Positions 1 through 11,429 of a DNA stretch of 64,000 nt are shown piece after piece. This DNA is from Chenopodium formosanum. Lineage: Eukaryota; Streptophyta; Magnoliopsida; Caryophyllales; Amaranthaceae. Each line of letters starts with the position of its first letter. Positions within the stretch are counted from its first letter, which is position 1. The notes beneath the pieces were generated by a model, which was given only the letters and a program-made list of their open reading frames with translations, did not search any database and was not told the origin of the DNA. The stretch is from NCBI GenBank assembly GCA_024500155.1, contig CM044874.1, positions 6,835,001 through 6,899,000 on the forward strand. Reading direction: 5' to 3'. Both the position numbers and the translations under genes were made by a program.

Positions 1-285
1 AAACCCAAAAGCTAGGCAAAAAGCCAATTACCAAACACCCCAATACCTTTTTCATAAGTATGATTTTCAGTCATTTCAATGTAAAATTAATCATGACGTG
101 CATGTAAATTTGTTAAATTGTACTTCGTATTATTTTAAAAATTTTACAATTGGTCACATATTAGAATCTTTAAAAGTTTAAGCGGCTAACATTAATTAAA
201 TTTTGAATGTAGTCTAATTTGTGCGTGACATGCAACATTTTGAGTTTTAGGCATTTTATTAAGTTGAATAAAATTGAAATTTCAG

Positions 286-1592
286 GTCACCACAAGCTGT
301 AATACACAAAACAAGAGTTGTTCATACAACAAACGCTCCTATGGTTGCTTCATTTTCATCAAGAGGTCCACAAACTCTAGCTAAGAACATCCTCAAGGTA
401 ACAAATTTACCAATATTGCAACCATTATTCGATCTAAGTCGATTATTATTTTTTTTTATTCTATTACCCGACCCACAAAATTGATATATTTCAGGAGTTG
501 TGAGAGACTAAGAGGTGCATTACTTACTTACGTGGTGCACGTGCATAGAAAACATTGTACATAGAAGCACCATTTAAATTTTAAAATAAATCATTTAACC
601 AAGATGTACAACAAGCTTACAATTGATATAATTCTCTATTTTTGGAAGTGGAAAAATTTATATTTCTGGTGTAAATGAATGATACAGCCTGATATAAGTG
701 CACCTGGGATGGACATTCTTGCTGCATTCTCAAAACTGGCACCCATAACAGATTACGAAGAGGACAAACGACGCAATGTCTTCAACATCATTACCGGTAC
801 ATCCATGGCTTGTCCTCATGTCTCGGGTGCTGCTGCTTATGTTAAGACATTCCATCCTGACTGGTCGCCTGCTGCCATCAAATCAGCTCTCATGACCACT
901 GGTAAAGTCTTCACTACTAGAAACTGTTAGCTGTATAATTTAGTTAAATCACAAACCAATGCTGATTTCTGTTTTTCTGTTTACATACTGCAGCTAAACC
1001 TGTGAATGGTAATAGCTCAGAGGATCCATTGAACTCAGGAGCCGGGCTGCTGAACCCTGTTGATGCAGTTCATCCAGGCCTAGTCTACGACATCTCACCA
1101 AAGGAATACATTCGGTACCTGTGCTTTGAAGGTTACAATGAAAGCGCGCTATCCCTTATCCATGGAATTGAAAACAGTACAAATCACTACAACTGCTCAA
1201 AATTCAAACAAGGGGTTGGAGCTGATGGCCTAAACTATCCTTCAATGCACCTTCAACTTGCTGCTAATGTAACACGAATTTCAGGAGTCTTTCATCGGAC
1301 TGTAACCTATGTAGAACACGGTGCTGCTGTTTACAAAGCCCAAGTGACATCGCCGAATAAGGGTGTGTCTATCAAAGTCATTCCTGATGTCTTGGTATTC
1401 ACAAAAGCGCAACAGAAAAGGTCTTTCAATGTTGTGGTGAAAGGAACTGTAACTGATCCTACTTCTTCTTCAACCTTAGATGATTGGTCGGATCCTACAG
1501 TCTACACTCATAATTCATTCTTAGAGTGGGTTGAGTCTAGCTCTAATCAAAGAGTTAGAAGCCCTATTGTGATCTACAGGGCATACAATTGA
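286..1592 (+). CDS. Subtilisin-like serine protease (plant subtilase), 3' part
   Basis: This is the C-terminal half of a plant subtilase, a secreted serine endopeptidase family. Three exons are visible: 286-397, 688-901 and 994-1592. They join in phase through GT-AG introns and end in TGA at 1590-1592, giving about 307 residues. Exon 1 encodes the conserved VASFSSRGP stretch. Exon 2 encodes PDISAPGMDILAA and then GTSMACPHVSG, which holds the catalytic Ser, followed by HPDWSPAAIKSALMTT. Exon 3 encodes SGAGLLNPVDAVHPGLVYDI and the C-terminal fibronectin-III-like domain. The signal peptide, propeptide and the Asp and His of the triad lie upstream of the window, so the start cannot be given. Bases 1-285 are intron. 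No stop or frameshift is seen, so the gene may be functional. The family call is secure; the exact SBT subgroup is not. Confidence 0.93.
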
Positions 1593-2451
1593 GAAATCGT
1601 GTTTTTGAAACTAGTTAGAATTAGTAATGTAGTGTTTGAGGGCTTGTAGGTTGCTAGTTAGTTGTTTAATGGTACATTATTTTTCATATGTAAATTTGAA
1701 CTAGCATCGGAATAATATGTGAAATTTAAGAATAAATCAGTAATAACAAAAGAATACGAGAGTGTGTCAGGGTGGTTAGCTCCTCCGCAGACTCCACCTT
1801 CCACCCTCATCGTACATCTTGGGGAGCTTGTGGTGAGGTTGGAGAGGTCATAAATGGGATATAGACGGTTTAGCTAGAGTCGAGTCGAGTCGTGGTTATA
1901 CAACTGAGAATCTTTAGAGGAGGTCACATATATAGTTATATGTAGTCTAGATTTAGCAACCAACATAGCAAAATTTGTTCAACATCTAATAACAGAACAG
2001 AGTTTACACAGAACAATTCCTAAAATATGCAAGAAAAATTGGAACCAACTAGTTGCTTCAAGTCACATACTCGGCTACTTTGAACAACCGATAACTGAGC
2101 AACAACTACATAAGCATGGTCTTTGCTATACAACACTCTTCATACAAAATGTTCATAATCCATACCAACTATTGTAAGCCATTAAACGCTTACAATACCA
2201 TGGTATTGCTATTTGCTAATACAAAGCTCTTCATTCAAAATGCTCTTTTATTTGAATATGGAAGTAATTCTATGCTAACCGCTGCAAGACACTTTAGCCT
2301 GGTTCAACCAGCAAGGTGCAGCATTAGTTCTACTGTCGAGCATTGTTCCGAGAGGAAAGAAGCCATTTATCCTTTCAAGAGACAAAAAAATTTATCAGTT
2401 AGTTAGAAACACTAACACAAGCTCAAAAGCTTATTTCTCAGATACTTGTTA
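1593..2451. other. Intergenic: 3' flanks of two convergent genes
   Basis: The subtilase (+) and the bZIP gene (-) end towards each other here. The stretch is AT-rich and has no convincing coding segment. An open frame at 2116-2406 has no recognisable protein features. It probably holds the 3' UTRs of both genes. Confidence 0.6.
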
Positions 2452-5400
2452 TCATCCTATTAATTGGCAGTGAAGGCGACTCTTTAGTTTCATCAGCCCC
2501 TTCCGTTTTTTCCTGGCCTCTGCTCCTGCAACATTTCTCTCCCTCTTTTTTAGAATATGCTCTTTTCTTTTCTCCGTTAAAGCACTTACAGACTCTACAC
2601 ATGCTGCCGAAGAAACATTCGTGTTAACTAGAGTATGCGGAGTGACACAATCCTCTCGTTCTATAGCAAAATCACCTCTTGAGCAACACGGTACCATCTT
2701 TTGACCCCCTCCGTCTAGAGATAATCCAAATGGGAATCGATGGAAACCATTTCTGCAATCGTCTTGTGTTGATGGAAGACCACTACTTATTCTATCTGCA
2801 GGACTAACTAGCTGACAGTTGTGTACGCAACGTATAACTGATGATGGACTATAATCTGAAGATGGACTATGAACATGATTAGAATCAACTGAAGTGCCTT
2901 CATCTCTATCTTTCATATGTAAAGAAGAAAAATTCTTGATATCATGTATTGGAAGGAACACAGGGCAGGGTAATATACACCAAGGCATATTTTGGCCATT
3001 CATACTCCGAGAATTATCCTGCTCAGAGAATCTGCAGGGAGTTAAATTTGATACGTTCAAGTCAGAAGGCGGCAAACATGTAGGGATTACAAAGGGACTT
3101 GCAGATAACTTCTTGTACACAAACTGTGCCCAATTCGCTGAATGAGGGTTAACGTTATGAGTATCGGGACAACATGGTTGAGCTTCTCCTTCATTCTCTC
3201 CAAGTTTGAAGCCTAATGTTTGAGATAACTGCATAACACTAATGAAATGTAAAGTATATCCTTGTTTATATCAAAAGCTTATAACAAAATCTTGTGCTAT
3301 TTGGTGTTATGTTGTAAATGTCTACCTGTCCTTTTAGCTTTTGGTTGGTAGTTTGTAGAGACTGAAACTCCTTGACAGCCAAATCCTTGTTCTTTTGAAT
3401 ATTAAGAAACCGAGGGAACGATGTCAGTTTATGGAGATACACCGAAACTAGAGATACACTTATTGTACCAAGGTCATGAAGCAAATGGAAAAACAAAGCT
3501 ACTTACTCGTTTTAATCTTTCATTTTCAGATGCTAATTCCGCGGCTTTTCTTGTTAGTTCCTCATGAAAAGCCTGAAACAAACATTAAGTTAATAATTGA
3601 GATTTAGAGATCAAAACCTCAATAGCACAATATCATATATTTACAATACTTATGGAAAAAGAAATACCTGTCTCCTGCGAATAGTTTGTCGTGCAGACTC
3701 TCTATTAGCTAGTATCCTACGTATTCTTCGTGCTTCCTTCTCTGCCTAAACCATTCAGAATATATAGCGTATTATGAATGTGAATAAAAAGGCAAACTAG
3801 ATCACCATTTACGGTCAAAAACAATCATGGAAGTAAAGGTTAATTAGATCACCATTATGTCTTGACCTCTGTCATATACCTCAGTCAGATTATGCCTAGA
3901 CCTCCCAGTATTATGTGCTGAATTACAAATACGGACTCGTTCAGCAGATTCGTAGCTCTTTTCAGGTTTTACATCAAGACTTTGACACTCCTCTTGAAAT
4001 ACATTAGGCTGATCCTACACAAACAAAACTGTTAAACAGTTTTGCACAATTGTACCATATAATTCTATCATTCGTAGTTTGCAAAATAACTTTAATTACT
4101 ACAAACTCCTGCAACAAGATTTAATTAGAAACAGTGAATATATTTATGTAGTCAGAAAATCTGTAACCCTTGATAAAAGTAGAGTAGTCAATTACCACAA
4201 ACTCTTACACCATTGTTATCATATTAGAAGCAAAATCCGGGATATACTTATGAAGTAGTCAATAGGATTTGTCAGATTCATCTCAATATTATTTTCAAAA
4301 GTAACATTTTTTAAACAGTACATTGACAATTGTGAAAGTCATATATTACGATGATTAAAAACAATTATGTCAATAGTGGGTTATTCCACCTATAGTCGGT
4401 TGGTTTTATGATGAAGCATGTTATGCTTTTAATGCTTGTACGCAAATTTATTTTATTTTTTTTCCATTCTGTTTGTGTGTGTTTTTGCTATTGAACTAAC
4501 ATGTAAGACCCAAAATAAATATGGATTATATATATATGGCTAAGGCTAACAAACGTCCCGGGGGCGTTGGCTAAGCTAGTTAAAAGTAGAAAGATTAAAT
4601 TAAAATTAACATTAATTACACCGATCGACGCGTGATTTTGTCATGCTTTCCCAAATTGATACCAATTTGGATAAGATTTAAAATGCTTATCCAACGCTCG
4701 GGGGCGTTCGTTAGCAAGATCCTATACATATAAATAATTGAATAAAGTGCATATTCTAAAAAAGCAATATGTTACAACTCATGCTATTAATAATAACTTA
4801 AATTTGATTCTATGATATTTTATCTTGATTCCATCCATCATGATGTAAAATTTTTTTATGAATATTAGCGGTCGTGGTATATCAATCTTATCTTGTCTCT
4901 GATTTCTTTTTTATCTTCCTATTTGATTTTATGGCTGCGAGACGTACACCTTTGCTCTTTTGTGCAAAATATTAATATCTGTTCATATTCTGGTTATTAA
5001 TGAACATGAACTTTTGGTCTTAGAAACACCCTGTTTAAAAGATAAGATTTTGGTACTGTTTACTCATTTTTCATCTTGGATTTATAAAGAAAGAACCTCA
5101 TTTAAGGTCTGTTCTCTTTAAATCAATTCACTTCCTAATTTCCTTCTCTTATAAAGAGCTCAGCTAATCAAAACAGACCCTTAAAACTAAAAGGTCCAAA
5201 TCTTGTGATCACTATAATCTTTCAATTATAAGAGTTAATTTATACTAAGGGGGTGTTTGGCAAACAACTTATTAGGACTAAATTAACTTATTTGACCCGC
5301 TTTAGCTCATTGACTAGTCAAATAAGCTAATGTTAGTGTTTGATGGTAAGCTTATTGGAAGAGATGATTTGCCTAAATAAGCTCTTTTACAAAAAGTTGG

Positions 5401-5704
5401 TATGAGCAGCGTTTTGCAAAGAGATGATTTGGTAGGATGCGCTAAATTACAAATTTGCCCCTTATTTATTACCCAACTCTTATCACAAATTTACAACTAG
5501 CACAATTTAATTTCACTTTCTTTTATTCACTCCCAAGCCACTGCCACTCCATATTATTTCATAGTAGATCTCAAGGTTAGTCTTCTCAATTATCTTTGCC
5601 TAAATATTCTTTGTTTTGGTTTTGTGTCTTTTAGTTTTCTTTCATTAATTTTTTTTAACCAAAAAAATAAAAAATAAATAAAAATAAATTTGCCTTAATT
5701 TTAT

Positions 5705-5750
<46 letters not shown>

Positions 5751-7015
5751 TGAGGCAAATCATATGCCCAATAATATATACATAGCATGTAAATATATCT
5801 AACAATATATCTATCTTTTGTGTAATAATTTCCTTCAAAATTAAATATGTCATTGTTCTTATTGGTCATTTTGCATACTCAATCAGCTTTAGAAAATCGC
5901 CTATTTAACAAACACTTTTATACAATCAGCTAATATGAAAGTCAGTCAAATCAGTTAACGTAATAAGTTATTCAAAATCAGCTAACACAGTCAGTTTCAG
6001 CTTTCAGCTTTTAACCAAACACGGCCTAAACCTAAATCTTGATTACACAAACAAACTAACTAGACTTCACTTGTTACTTGTTACCCGTGCGACTCCTTAG
6101 ATCTTCTTACATAGTTACATGTCAATCATCTCAACTATACAAGTTAACTCTTAGGAAAAAAAATTAAAGGTTAAGAGAATTCTTTTACTTTTTGAGGTCA
6201 CAAGTTGAAACTCATTTTTTTTACTAATTAAGATAGCATGGTGAAAAAGTACTATGTCTATACTCTATCTATACTTCCTCAAAACAGATTTAGTAAAAAT
6301 TTACATGACTATGTTTTATCATATAATATATATAAATCACAAATAGTAATTAAAGTCAAATTTATAAATAGTATCAAAAGTCAAAACGTGTCCACTGTAT
6401 AATGTTAAGTCGATATACTTTGGAGCCCACATACTTCATGGCTTCATGCTCAAACAACCACTTGGCATCCTATTACTTTCTACTGTTACAATATGACTAC
6501 TAGTCTACTACAAATAGTTTTTTGCAACCGTCATATGAACAAAGTACGAGGAACTCTTACATCTTATGTCCCTATCATATAACTATTGTACCTCGTATTT
6601 AATTTCAACTTGTTAAATTTTGTGCAACATAGATTGCATGTAACAATAACATTAAAAAAAAAAAAGAAAAGAGAGATTAAAGTACCACGTTAAGATCGAA
6701 AGGCAAAGGAGAAACAGAAGGAGAAGAAGAATGAAGTGATGAAGAAGACTCTTTTACACGCTTATTACTCATCCACCGCTTCCCTTTACTCCCCCAACAA
6801 TTGTTACTGTTATCACCACCATCACCTTGATGTCCTACCGAGTCGCCGCTGCGGCCGCCGCCACTACTTCCTCTCATCTCCTCCTCCACCTCCACCGCCA
6901 CGGCCGCAGCGGCGCTATCGTGTTTCCTTAAATTCGCCAACACCCTTGCTATTTCAAACTCTCCCGAAGAAGAACCACTAGACTCACCACCAATATTATT
7001 ATGTGAACTCATCAT
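2452..7015 (-). CDS. bZIP62: bZIP transcription factor, bZIP62-like
   Basis: Six exons on the minus strand: 7015-6686, about 4014-3881, 3745-3668, 3572-3507, 3391-3326 and 3228-2452 (stop). Introns are GT-AG and the four downstream exons join in phase 0. Exon 1 starts with two Met codons (7015 and 7012), contains EIARVLANLRKHD and WGSKGKRW, and is low-complexity Ser/Gly/Ala. Exon 3 is the basic region with NRESARQTIRRRQ. Exons 4 and 5 form the heptad-rich zipper (HEELTRKAAELASENERLKR, then NKDLAVKEFQSLQ). Exon 6 adds about 258 residues and a Lys/Arg-rich tail (EARKKRKGLMKLKSR). The usual Asn-x7-Arg of the basic region is Asn-x7-Ile here, which I know from the Arabidopsis bZIP62 (At1g19490) type. 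It is likely a nuclear DNA-binding regulator. Exon 2 length (134 or 135 nt) should be checked for exact phase. Confidence 0.85.
4545..4715. mobile_element. MITE with imperfect terminal inverted repeats, in bZIP intron 1
   Basis: The left end GCTAACAAACGTCCCGGGGG and the reverse complement of the right end (GCTAACGAACGCCCCCGAGC) form an imperfect inverted repeat around about 110 bp of AT-rich DNA. Both ends carry a further GC-rich GGGGGCGTT core. AAG flanks both sides (4542-4544 and 4716-4718) and is a possible 3-bp TSD. There is no coding capacity. Confidence 0.6.
5106..5180. mobile_element. Short MITE of the GGYCTGTTC-ended family, in bZIP intron 1
   Basis: About 75 bp with ends GGTCTGTTC and, at the right, AACAGACCC (its inverted complement), flanked by TTAA on both sides. 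The ends match the short elements at 31904-32065 and 47992-48178. Confidence 0.5.
5249..6026. mobile_element. Non-autonomous DNA transposon (hAT-like ends), in bZIP intron 1
   Basis: The left end GGGGGTGTTTGGCAAAC and the inverted right end GGCCGTGTTTGGTTAAAAGC are typical of plant hAT-like MITEs. Subterminal words of the AGCTGA/TCAGCT type recur on both sides. The interior has a T run of about 40 nt (5708-5749) and no transposase. I could not define a clean 8-bp TSD, so the superfamily is tentative. Confidence 0.5.
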
Positions 7016-7696
7016 GATGATGATTATTTTTAATTTATTTTCAGATCTTTATCAGTCGTTGTACACAAAACCTATATAACTTGGTACAAATAAGTATGTA
7101 TGTAAATATTATTTATAACAAATGATATGATATGATATGATAAGATATTAGGATGATAATATTGTTATTGACAAAGGAAGGATGATATATGATGAATAAA
7201 TGGTGCAACAAAAAATGTATGGTTTTTATAGGGGGTAGAAGAGGAAAATAAAATAATTGTTTAGAGAAAAGGGTGATGACTGCTGGGCGGCAGAAGGTTG
7301 GGGTGTTAAAGGAGGGTGGAAAAGCCAGGTGTATAACTCCATTTCTATGTTGACACATGTGGACTGTTGGCACTTTCAGGCTATCTCTCGCCGCCACGTG
7401 TCCTTTTGTCCACGCTGGACACTTCTTCGTTCGTTGTTCCCATAACATGCTACCCCCTCTCTCCAATCTCCATATCTTCGGATAATGTTATCCCTTCTAT
7501 TAATTTGTAACGTTTTGAATTTTACATAATTAGATTAAATGTGATTAAAAGAGTCGAATAAAATTGAATATCGTATAGAAGAGTCAAAACCAGGCACCTT
7601 AATAGAATGTTTAACCAATTCATTCGATATTGATCGATTTTGTACAGAACTGAGTTGTAATATTGAAAAACCATAAAACACAACTTATTTGAATAA
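7016..7696. promoter_or_regulatory. Upstream region of the bZIP62-like gene
   Basis: This is the 5' flank of the minus-strand bZIP gene. It has an AT-rich TATA-like stretch near 7073-7079 (CTATATAA on the plus strand), a degenerate ATGAT-rich stretch at 7118-7200 and a G-box-type CCACGTGTCC near 7395. The promoter role is inferred from position and no start site is marked. Confidence 0.35.
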
Positions 7697-8291
7697 AGAC
7701 GTGACCCACAGGATTAAGTCAGGGTGGCTTAAATGGAGAGCGGCCACGGGAGTGCTATGCGACCGCAGCATTCCCTTAAAGTTGAAGGGAAAATTCTACA
7801 GGACTGCCATAAGACCAGTGTTGCTCTATGGTACAGAATGTTGGGCTTCTAAGAAAGAGCATATTAAAAAGATGGAGGTTACGGAAATGCGCATGTTAAG
7901 GTGGATGTGTGGAAACACTTTAAGAGATAGAATCAGAAATGAGGTTATTCGCAAGAAAGTAGGTGTGGCGGGCATTGTAGATAAATTAAGGGAAAATCGT
8001 CTGCGTTGGTTTGGACATGTAAGACGGAGACCCGAGGGTGCACCGGTGCGAAGAGTGGAAGAGTGGGACCATGGAGGGATTAAACGAGGAAGAGGGAGAC
8101 CAAAGATGACTTGGTTGGAAGGAGTGAGGAAGGATATGAAGTGCATGGATTTACGTGAGGATGAAGTTTTGGATCGTAAGGGATGGAGGAGAAAGATTTA
8201 TGTTGATGACTACACGGAATAATCAAATTTGGTTCATGTTAGCCGACCCCACTTTTGGGATTAAGGCTTTGATTGATTGATTGATTGATTG
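7697..8291 (+). mobile_element. 5'-truncated RTE-type LINE with 3' tail and TSD
   Basis: The 3' terminal piece of a non-LTR retrotransposon. An open frame at 7689-8222 (start codon in the flanking repeat) encodes the C-terminal region that follows the reverse transcriptase in RTE-type LINEs. Recognisable segments are RPVLLYGTECWA, EMRMLRWMCG, RENRLRWFGHVRRRP and GRGRPKMTW. The catalytic RT core is absent. After the stop comes CCGACCCCACTTTTGGGATT and then a tail of about six GATT units to 8291, typical of RTE elements, which end in short repeats rather than poly(A). A 10-bp direct repeat ATTTGAATAA flanks the insertion (7687-7696 and 8292-8301). The open frame is uninterrupted, so the insertion looks recent, but it is dead on arrival because it is truncated. 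Confidence 0.9.
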
Positions 8292-8301
8292 ATTTGAATA
8301 A

Positions 8302-9355
8302 CAACCCACCGGTAACCTACCAATTGTAGAAGTAGGATATTTAGCATAAGCAAATAAATCTATGAAATCAACTTTCAACTATTGCCTAAACATATATATA
8401 TGCCTATATGGTCATCACAATACATATACGAGTAGTCCGTTCAATTTTAGAATGTTAACAATTTGTGTAAGAGGTTAAGGTGTCAAAAACATGAACCAAT
8501 TTCATCCGATTCAAAACTAATCTGATTCAAATTAAATCTGAACTAGACATTACTCAAATTCAACCGTACCCGACTAGCCAGACATAACCAAACTTGAACC
8601 AATTGTCCGAATTACACCTCTAGTAAGAGGAATTGATGATGGGGCAACCTATACCAACAATGTGTGCATCTTTGTTTTAGTGAAAGCATACTTAACTAGC
8701 TAGCTTGGAATTTGTTATATATACCCGGATATATCGTACATCTAACTAAACTAAGGCTAGTTTTTGCTCTTCATTTGATGATTAAATGAAAAAAAATCAT
8801 CAAAATGAGAATTAAATATTTATGAGTATACGGTGCATCCGGATATATATAACAATTTCTCAACTAGCTAGGATGCATGCAACAGGAAGAGTAGTTTTAA
8901 GATGCACACAACTGCACAAAATTAGATCAGAGCAGACAAATGACTTTCATTACCATAATTACACATATGTAGTTCCCTTAAACTATAGGAAATCTCTTGA
9001 CATATATTCCAAAATTATACTTGGTAACATATTTTAGATAAACCCTTACAGAGTTCCCTTAAATTGTAGGAAACCTCTTGACATAAAAACAAAAATACAG
9101 TGAGAAAATTTTACTACATTATCATTACACAAAAAAGAACTTTTGCTTCAATTCTTCGTTGCTTGTTTCATTACAATGGGTTGGCGGTGGCTTCGTATAC
9201 TGTGCAAGAATAATAATTATTTTATTATTTGTGACATTGGTGACAATAATGTGTTGAATGATACAAGTAATAGATTTGCATTACAAATACAAACAGCTTT
9301 TAACACGTAGTTGTAGGTAAGTACAGTAAACTAATTAAGGTTTTGATTCCATAAA
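8302..9355. repeat. Gene-free stretch with an inverted repeat and a short degenerate duplication
   Basis: Bases about 8694-8735 and 8833-8872 form an inverted pair: the arm ACTAGCTAGCTTGGAATTTG matches the complement of the right arm with few differences, around a loop of about 100 bp, like a fold-back MITE. Two degenerate copies of AGTTCCCTTAAA..AGGAAA..CTCTTGACATA start near 8969 and 9051. No coding region is seen. Confidence 0.5.
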
Positions 9356-9806
9356 GCACCTTCTTCTTAACATCATCTCTATTGGTAATATTCAAAATTA
9401 AGTATTGAAATACAAAATGAGTTGTTTTTTACCTTCAATGATGATACTATACTCACTTCTCAATTTAGTAATTTTTTAACCCTAATTTTTCAAAGATAAG
9501 ACTTTCTAAAATATACAAATGTCACTTTTAATTATGGCTCTGCAAATCCATTTATTTTTTTATTATTAAATATTGTAAGATTTAAAAAAAAATTAAATTT
9601 AAATAAATTACAAAATATAATAGAATATTGACAAGGGGCCCACACTTTTTGGTCAAATGAGACTCAAAGTTGAGTATCTAAACTTAGCAACTTTCATTTG
9701 GAGTTGCTAAGTTTAGATACCAACTTATTGGTATACATTGCAAAAAATACTCTCTCTCCTAAAAATACTCATTTGAGCCTCACCATTGAAGAAGGTTATT
9801 ACCGGA
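9356..9806. mobile_element. Probable MITE with a central perfect hairpin
   Basis: The outer ends share the inverted word ACCTTCTTC. Near the centre, 9674-9692 and 9702-9720 are exact 19-nt inverted copies (GTATCTAAACTTAGCAACT) separated by 9 nt; beyond one bulge the stem continues into AAGTTG/CAACTT. TCAAATGAG words flank the hairpin in opposite orientation. There is no coding capacity. Confidence 0.4.
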
Positions 9807-11429
9807 ATATAAATATCTATATTGTCCGTTGAGATTTAATTTATCACCTAGTGGTTAGTAGGTTAATTTCTGTTCTTTCAATTATTTATATATGGAGGTG
9901 AAACTTTCTTTTCATTCGCCCTCAATTTAAAGTGTTTGACAGGCAAAAATTAAATCAAGACAGATTTATTTAAGATATTGTTTACCATTAACTACATTTT
10001 GTAAGCTATAATTTCCTTAAAGTTTTGCAAGATAATACTTTTGTCAACTTACTGAGCCCTAATCATCTATGTTATAGGCTGCCTTCACTCCATATTAATA
10101 TGATATTGTCTGCTTTGGATGTAACTTGCACAATTTTATTTTAGGATATTTACTGAATTAATTTTATTTAATGGAGTGTGATTTCACTTATAAGAACTAT
10201 ATGTGATACTCTATACATTATTACATTTAAAATTAAACAAAATTAGTAGTTTATGTAATACAATGTTATGTTAATATGAGATTTAAAGGAATATTTCAGT
10301 ATTTCTATTCAATCAATTGTAAAGAAGACAAGTAGTTAAATTTGGGAACCAATTAAAGAAGAACAAGATATTGTCAAATTATATGGCTGTAGATCAAAGT
10401 CTTAAAGCGGTGAAAGAGATATGACGAGCTCCAGATGGTTGATTTGTGGCGGCATTCATGGAATTTTGTGCCCTCGTTTCTGTTTGCTTTCTTTGGACAA
10501 CAATTTAGTACACTTTATTTTAATCTAAAAATAAAAAGATAGACCCAACCTTTAGGTTTGTTTACTCATTAACCCTTGTGCTTGGATATCCTAAAATGGT
10601 AACCCAACTAGAATTATACAAGTATTAATCCACTGCATACTCTATTCATGATATTTTTAACAATTTAATTGACACACTTGTTCATAAGCGTAGCCAGGAT
10701 TTAAAAAAAAGCTATTAGGGCCAACCGGTCATGAAAATTAAAAGCAAAAATGTATATTCAAAATATACCATAAAAACCCAATATTCTCAATCCATTTATA
10801 TTGGTAAAATTCAAATTTTGAAAAAAATAATCTTATAGTGGTGGAGTTGAAGAAATGTTTAAGGGTTATGTAGCAAAAATAAGTAAATGATAAATAAAAT
10901 AAAATAAAATAAAAAATAATTTGGAAAAAAAAAAATGAAAGAAAAACCAATAAAGTAGATGTAATATAATACTATAATACGTTTGAAATTTATAAGTAAA
11001 GTATGTTGTTATATTAATGCATGTATAATGCAGAGTACGAAAGTTAAATTATTAAAGTATTTGAAGACAAAAAAACGTATTATATATATATATATTAATA
11101 ATATTAATTTAAAATCTAAACAATATCAAAATTTTAAATCAGGTTTAATGTTAATCCTGATTTGTTGATATGAAAATTTGATCAAAAAGACAACATCACA
11201 AAATAGAATTTGAATCACTGAAAACAAACTAAAATTCGATATTAATTTAGTGTTTGTTTTAATGCCATCATCCTTATCTTTATAATATTTATAAGTTATA
11301 TTTGTATTTTTTTAATCAAATATAATTAATTTGTATATAAGACATAAATATTAAAAACTAGATGAAACCCGTGCAATGCATGACTTGTTTGTATTTTTTT
11401 ACAACTTATATTTTTTTTTTTTCATATCG
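9807..11429. other. AT-rich gene-free stretch
   Basis: I see no protein-coding signal, RNA gene or element with defensible ends. Short open frames (for example 10738-10950 minus and 10983-11168 plus) are low-complexity Phe/Tyr/Lys frames expected in AT-rich DNA. Confidence 0.5.

Noticed and set aside
5645..5869. Minus-strand open frame with a Lys run
   Set aside because: It is the T homopolymer inside a MITE.
7826..8146. Minus-strand open frame across the LINE tail
   Set aside because: It is the shadow of the plus-strand LINE frame.
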